Shown here: piece by piece, positions 60,262 through 64,000 of the stretch
Position numbering within the stretch: the first letter of the stretch is position 1
Layout of the letters: each line of letters starts with the position of its first letter
NCBI RefSeq assembly: GCF_047675955.1
Contig: NC_132926.1
Location: forward strand, 15,381,326-15,445,325
Length of the DNA stretch: 64,000 nucleotides
Source: Chlorocebus sabaeus
Lineage: Eukaryota > Chordata > Mammalia > Primates > Cercopithecidae
Direction: 5' to 3'
Position numbers and translations under genes: made by a program
Notes under the pieces: generated by a model
Database searches by the model: none
The model's input: the letters and a program-made list of their open reading frames with translations, nothing else
Told to the model about the DNA's origin: nothing

Positions 60262-60430
60262 GCTTGATGTGGTGGCACATGCCTGTAATCCTATCCACTG
60301 GGAGGCTGAGGCAGGGGAATCACTTGAACCCAGGAGGCAGAGGTTGCAGTGAGCCAAGATTGCACCACTGTACTACAGGCTGAGCCACAGAGCGAGACTC
60401 TGACAAAAAAAAAAAGAAAAGAAAAAGAAA
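59842..60430 (+). mobile_element. outer AluS/J-like, interrupted by a second Alu
   Basis: The left arm starts at 59842 ('ggtcaggcgcagtggctcac') and runs to about 59988. The right arm resumes at 60254 ('aaaaattagcttgatgtgg') and ends in an A/G-rich tail by about 60436. The inner Alu sits exactly at the A-rich junction between the arms. Confidence 0.88.
59988..60253 (+). mobile_element. inner Alu nested in the outer Alu
   Basis: Begins 'gaccaggcactgtgactcg' and ends with a pure A-run (about 60232-60258). The flanks 'aaaaatcggcctggtgtgg' (59970-59988) and 'aaaaattagcttgatgtgg' (60254-60272) look like a 19-bp target duplication that has since gathered four transitions. The left arm has lost about 45 bp between 'gagactgagaacattgtgaa' and 'gggcataatggtatgtgcct'. 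Confidence 0.82.
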
Positions 60431-60436
60431 AAAGAA

Positions 60437-62129
60437 TCTAATCTGTTTTGTTGACTTCCCCTGTACTTTTTATTTTGAGGGAATCTCATCATATTTATCT
60501 TGCAGGAAGTCAAAGTCTTTGATTCTTATTATATAATATGTAAGGGGCAGACTCTCAGTTTCCCAGACTGCCTAGTAGAAACAGAGTGGACACTCAATCA
60601 ATACAAAGTCAAACTGGTGGGTGCACCAGCTTGAAAGTTTCAGTGGTAAGCCAGGGACCCTCAGAAGCAAGGATGGGGGTGAGTTTCTTGCAGGCATTGT
60701 GCAAGCAGTCACATTTCTAGGGCAGCCCTGTGGGTGATGCTCACGGCAATGGGTTTCCAGTGTGAGGGACATGGAGGGCTCCAGCCAGGCCAGGTTCAGG
60801 GGCAGAAGGAGAAATGCCTGTTTCTATGTCTTATTTTGGTGACTCTGCTATTCTCAATATCCTTCTAACACATTTCTTTTCCACCTACGTTAGCCAGAAT
60901 TAGTCTCTACCTTAACAAGAGAGAACATGACCTGATCACAGAATCAAAAATAATAATTCAAATTGCACAAATGTATTCTGTGTTGGTTAATTATATAAAC
61001 TATGGGAAAATAAATTAAGAGATCTTGCAATTTGCAATTTGGTGAGTGGTAAATAATATTCCTTCATCAAAAAGACTGCATTCAGAAGGACTGGCAGTAA
61101 GAGATAAACAATCTCATAAATCCTTTAGAAACAGGAAAAGAGCTGAATCAAAGTTGAAATAAGGAACACATCAACAAAAGCTCTTTCTTTTGTTTTTTTG
61201 TTTTTTGTTTTTTTGTTTTTCCTTTCCATCCATTGCTTCTCTGATTCAGATCAACAAGGAACAGAAGATGGAAAGGAAATTTTGATGACTTAGCTATGAT
61301 TTACTGGAATTGAGATATGTACATCTTGAAAATCACAGTCAAAATGAGCACTAATCAAGAGCCTGACGGTGATATCAAAAGTCGGAGCTGCCTGCCCAAG
61401 TCTAGGAAGCTATTACCTGGGGCTGTGGAAAGGGTCAGTGCTGCCAAGCACTCCTCCTTTGCCATCCACTTTCAGAGCTATTCACCTGGTGCTTTTCAAG
61501 AATATTACCCTTCCCACAAATGATTGATAAAAGATGAATCTAAGAGTGCGAATAAGTTTTGGAAAGTAAATCCCAGAACCTACATATTCACTACACGCTT
61601 TCAAGTTCAACAGGGAAATATAATCCTTTAGAGAACATTTTTCATCCACGGAGCATTTGGGGAATACTTGAAAATTTTCTCTCCTTCTCAGTTCCTATCA
61701 TTTTTCCAAAACCCCTTTTTGAAATAAAAGTAAATCATAAATTGATTCATTGCTCATGAAAAATGTAAATTGACAGCTTAGGGGCATGGAGTCATTTATC
61801 TATTCACTGATTAAATTTACACAGGCAACCGGCACATCCTAAAAATGACCAGCATCGGAATTCGTCCTTACTCTGAAACCCAGATGTGAACGATGATCTG
61901 AATCTTCCTGGCAAGGATACACAGCTTAATACTGACCCTCTGGCTTTACCCTTTACTTAATCATGTCTGTTACTAGATATCTCAATTTAAAAAAAAAAAA
62001 AGAATAAAGAAAACTGAGAAGTTATATCCTTGACCTCACCTGAAGCTATGCTTTTCTCAGAGTAAATACATTTGGAGTTCTAAACACACACACACACATA
62101 TACCCCTACTAAACTTCTGTGATTAAAAT
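60437..62129. other. unassigned non-coding sequence
   Basis: A (TTTTTTG)n-like run lies at about 61190-61221. No family or exon recognised. Confidence 0.5.
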
Positions 62130-62230
62130 ACTATTTTATGCATATGCACACAGACACACACACACACTATTTTATGCATATGCACACAGACACACACATA
62201 CACACACGCACACACATGCACACACAATAG
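62130..62230 (+). repeat. 36-bp tandem duplication within a CA repeat
   Basis: 62130-62162 is repeated exactly at 62166-62198 (unit length 36). Each unit has 'actattttatgcatatgcac' followed by CA repeats. An impure CA tract continues to about 62227. The frame at 62119-62334 (repeated YAYAHRHTHT) is just this repeat translated. Confidence 0.93.
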
Positions 62231-64000
62231 TACTTTTGCTTCTAGAGCAGAGAGCAATCATCCACAAACACATAACCCCCCAAACTGTGTATGATTCTGT
62301 GTACACCCCATGGGGGCTTAATAAACACTTATGAATTGACTGACAACAGAAAAACCAAGAAATGACAACCTTCAGGGTAGCTGTAACACAATTTTAACTT
62401 GAAAATTGCCCAGGAATAGACTTCACAATCTATGGGAACATACACAAATCATATAAAAAGAACCAGTGCCCCTCATACACCTACAGTGGCCTTAGGGAAT
62501 AGCTGAGTGAAAAATCACTGCTGTAGGAAGAAGAGTTCAGGCTCTCTATCTATTTACTGTTTGGCTTCTGCAATGAATCCTGCTGAGAGCAACTTTTATT
62601 CTGTAATAACTTCTATTACAGAATAACTTTTAAGATATACATTACAACAAATACAAAAAAAAATGCTCTTCTCTAATATTTTCTTGCTAAGTCCACAGCA
62701 TCAAACCACTCCCAAGATTCATGGTGCCCTTTTAATTTCTCTGCAGCCAATGGTGACAAAAGGATAATCTACAATGCTTGAATTGAATGATAGCTTCTAC
62801 AAATAAATGGTAATTCACAATAAGTCATAATTTACCCAGTGACTTCTCTAAATTATGCAATAATGGTGTGCCACAGTTCTTAAAACATGTTTCATTCAGT
62901 AATTCCTAGAGGACAGCTTCCAAATGTCTCAAGTTCAACAGTAGTTTATTTTCCTCCCTGAAGTTCATATATTTTCAAATTTGGGAGTATGAATGGGATG
63001 GACTTTCAAGATTTTGTGGTCCCTGGAACTGACGAATTATATAAATAAGATACACCTCTTACAACAATCTAACCTTGCCATATTTCCTTGAAAGGGTAGT
63101 TATTCCAGTTATTACCTATTTTAAAGGGAAATTTCTACATTGATAAATTTCCAAAAATGTATGATGATAACAAGTGGGAAAAAAAATACAAAATAATCTG
63201 TGCTCAAGATTGATCCCATTAAACTGAGAGCAGAGTAAAAAAAGAGAAGAAAACCATTTTTGGCTGTGTTGAGGAATTTTTTTAACCAAAACATACAAGT
63301 CCCAAAATAAGTCTGTGTATGTTCTTACACTGCAAGGCCAAGCACAAAATCTATTTTAATTCACTGTGCTAGTGGTGCTATCTCCCGCTTTGCGTTGCTC
63401 ACTTGATTTATTCATAATGGTCAATAAAATTCTGCAAACACTGTTTTGCACCTCACCTGTCCTTCATGCTCACCTTATCTCATCCCACCCCTCCATCTTT
63501 CCATCTTTGTCCCCAAAAGTACAGCTGAGGGATGTACTTTGGCGATCTGCTTTGTTAGATCATTTGAGCTGCTTTTCCAACACACATCTTTGAACATCTA
63601 AATCATTATTTATTCCAAAGAGTACACAGCACCTTCCTTTCTTCCTAACATTACATCAGGTGGTTATGAAAACTTTGGTAACTCTCAATCTTTTTGAGAT
63701 TTTTCTATGTCAAGCCAAACACCTGTCACTTTTTTTGGGTGATAACTTTCAGTTTTTAGATTCTCACCTTGACAGGAATGAGAAAGGATCCTTCCCCCGC
63801 TCCCCCCTGCTTTCTTGGTAGCCTCTTCTAGACTGTGAGAAGTGATGATTGATCATTTTCCACACTCATCCACAGCCCTCTCTGTGGCCACATGTAAATT
63901 TGCCAATGGATAATTAAGCAACAGACACATCCAATAAATATAATAAATAAATTTGATTTTTTTCCTTTAGTAATTGGTTTCATCTGACTGCGTCTGATTA
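62231..64000. other. unassigned non-coding sequence
   Basis: No recognised family or exon up to the window edge. Confidence 0.5.

Noticed and set aside
62119..62334. Histidine/threonine-rich 71-codon frame
   Set aside because: It is the translation of a CA-rich tandem repeat.
1..64000. tRNA, snRNA, Y RNA and 5S-type genes or pseudogenes
   Set aside because: I looked for their characteristic conserved words on both strands and saw none beyond the 7SL-derived Alu and tRNA-derived MIR elements. A covariance-model search would be decisive.
1..64000. An undescribed multi-gene biological system
   Set aside because: No cluster of real coding genes exists in the window. Its content is explained by transposon remnants, simple repeats and unassigned non-coding DNA.

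Overview
This window is non-coding nuclear DNA from a primate. Roughly twenty Alu elements, one L1PA-type 3' end and many older mammalian repeats (MIR, L2, CR1/L3, hAT-type MER elements, L1M fragments) are present. The AluY copy at 23899-24205 carries the set of substitutions I associate with Old World monkey AluYR subfamilies, so a cercopithecid (macaque, baboon or guenon type) is the best guess. I found no exon of a known protein, no rRNA or tRNA gene, no CRISPR array and no prokaryotic gene. The stretch is AT-rich and looks like a gene desert or the inside of a very long intron.

Layout. 1-12.3 kb is mostly unassigned sequence, with a 5'-truncated L1PA insertion in a perfect 15-bp target-site duplication (2305-2675), a MIR (about 3.9 kb) and a long L2 carrying an Alu and a CTTT tract (4.6-6.2 kb). 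12.3-13.7 kb has a CR1/L3 fossil that still shows a reverse-transcriptase reading frame, then an L2 split by an Alu. 17-25.3 kb is repeat-rich (five Alus, MIRs, MER5-like DNA transposons, an old L1, an L2) and includes a CpG-retaining segment near 18-18.65 kb. 25-33.6 kb holds an AT palindrome, a palindromic MER53-like element, MIRs, a possible conserved element near 31.2-31.6 kb, a hAT element, an L1 fragment and three Alus. 35.8-44.3 kb has five Alus (one 5'-truncated, one 3'-truncated without its A-tail), L2 and L1M fragments, and a CpG cluster at 41.05-41.15 kb. 44.3-49.7 kb is largely unassigned. 49.8-54.4 kb is a mosaic: a long L2 interrupted by another repeat, a MIR, a hAT element and three Alus, two of them in close inverted orientation. 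54.4-64 kb is mostly unassigned and includes the longest open frame (192 codons, 55887-56465), an Alu nested in an Alu (59.8-60.4 kb) and a tandem CA-rich duplication (62.1-62.2 kb).

There are no genes whose cooperation could be described. I looked for an undescribed system and did not find one. The most informative points are insertion-mechanism oddities and a few stretches that could be regulatory. Repeat family names come from remembered consensus features, not from a search, so subfamily assignments are approximate.
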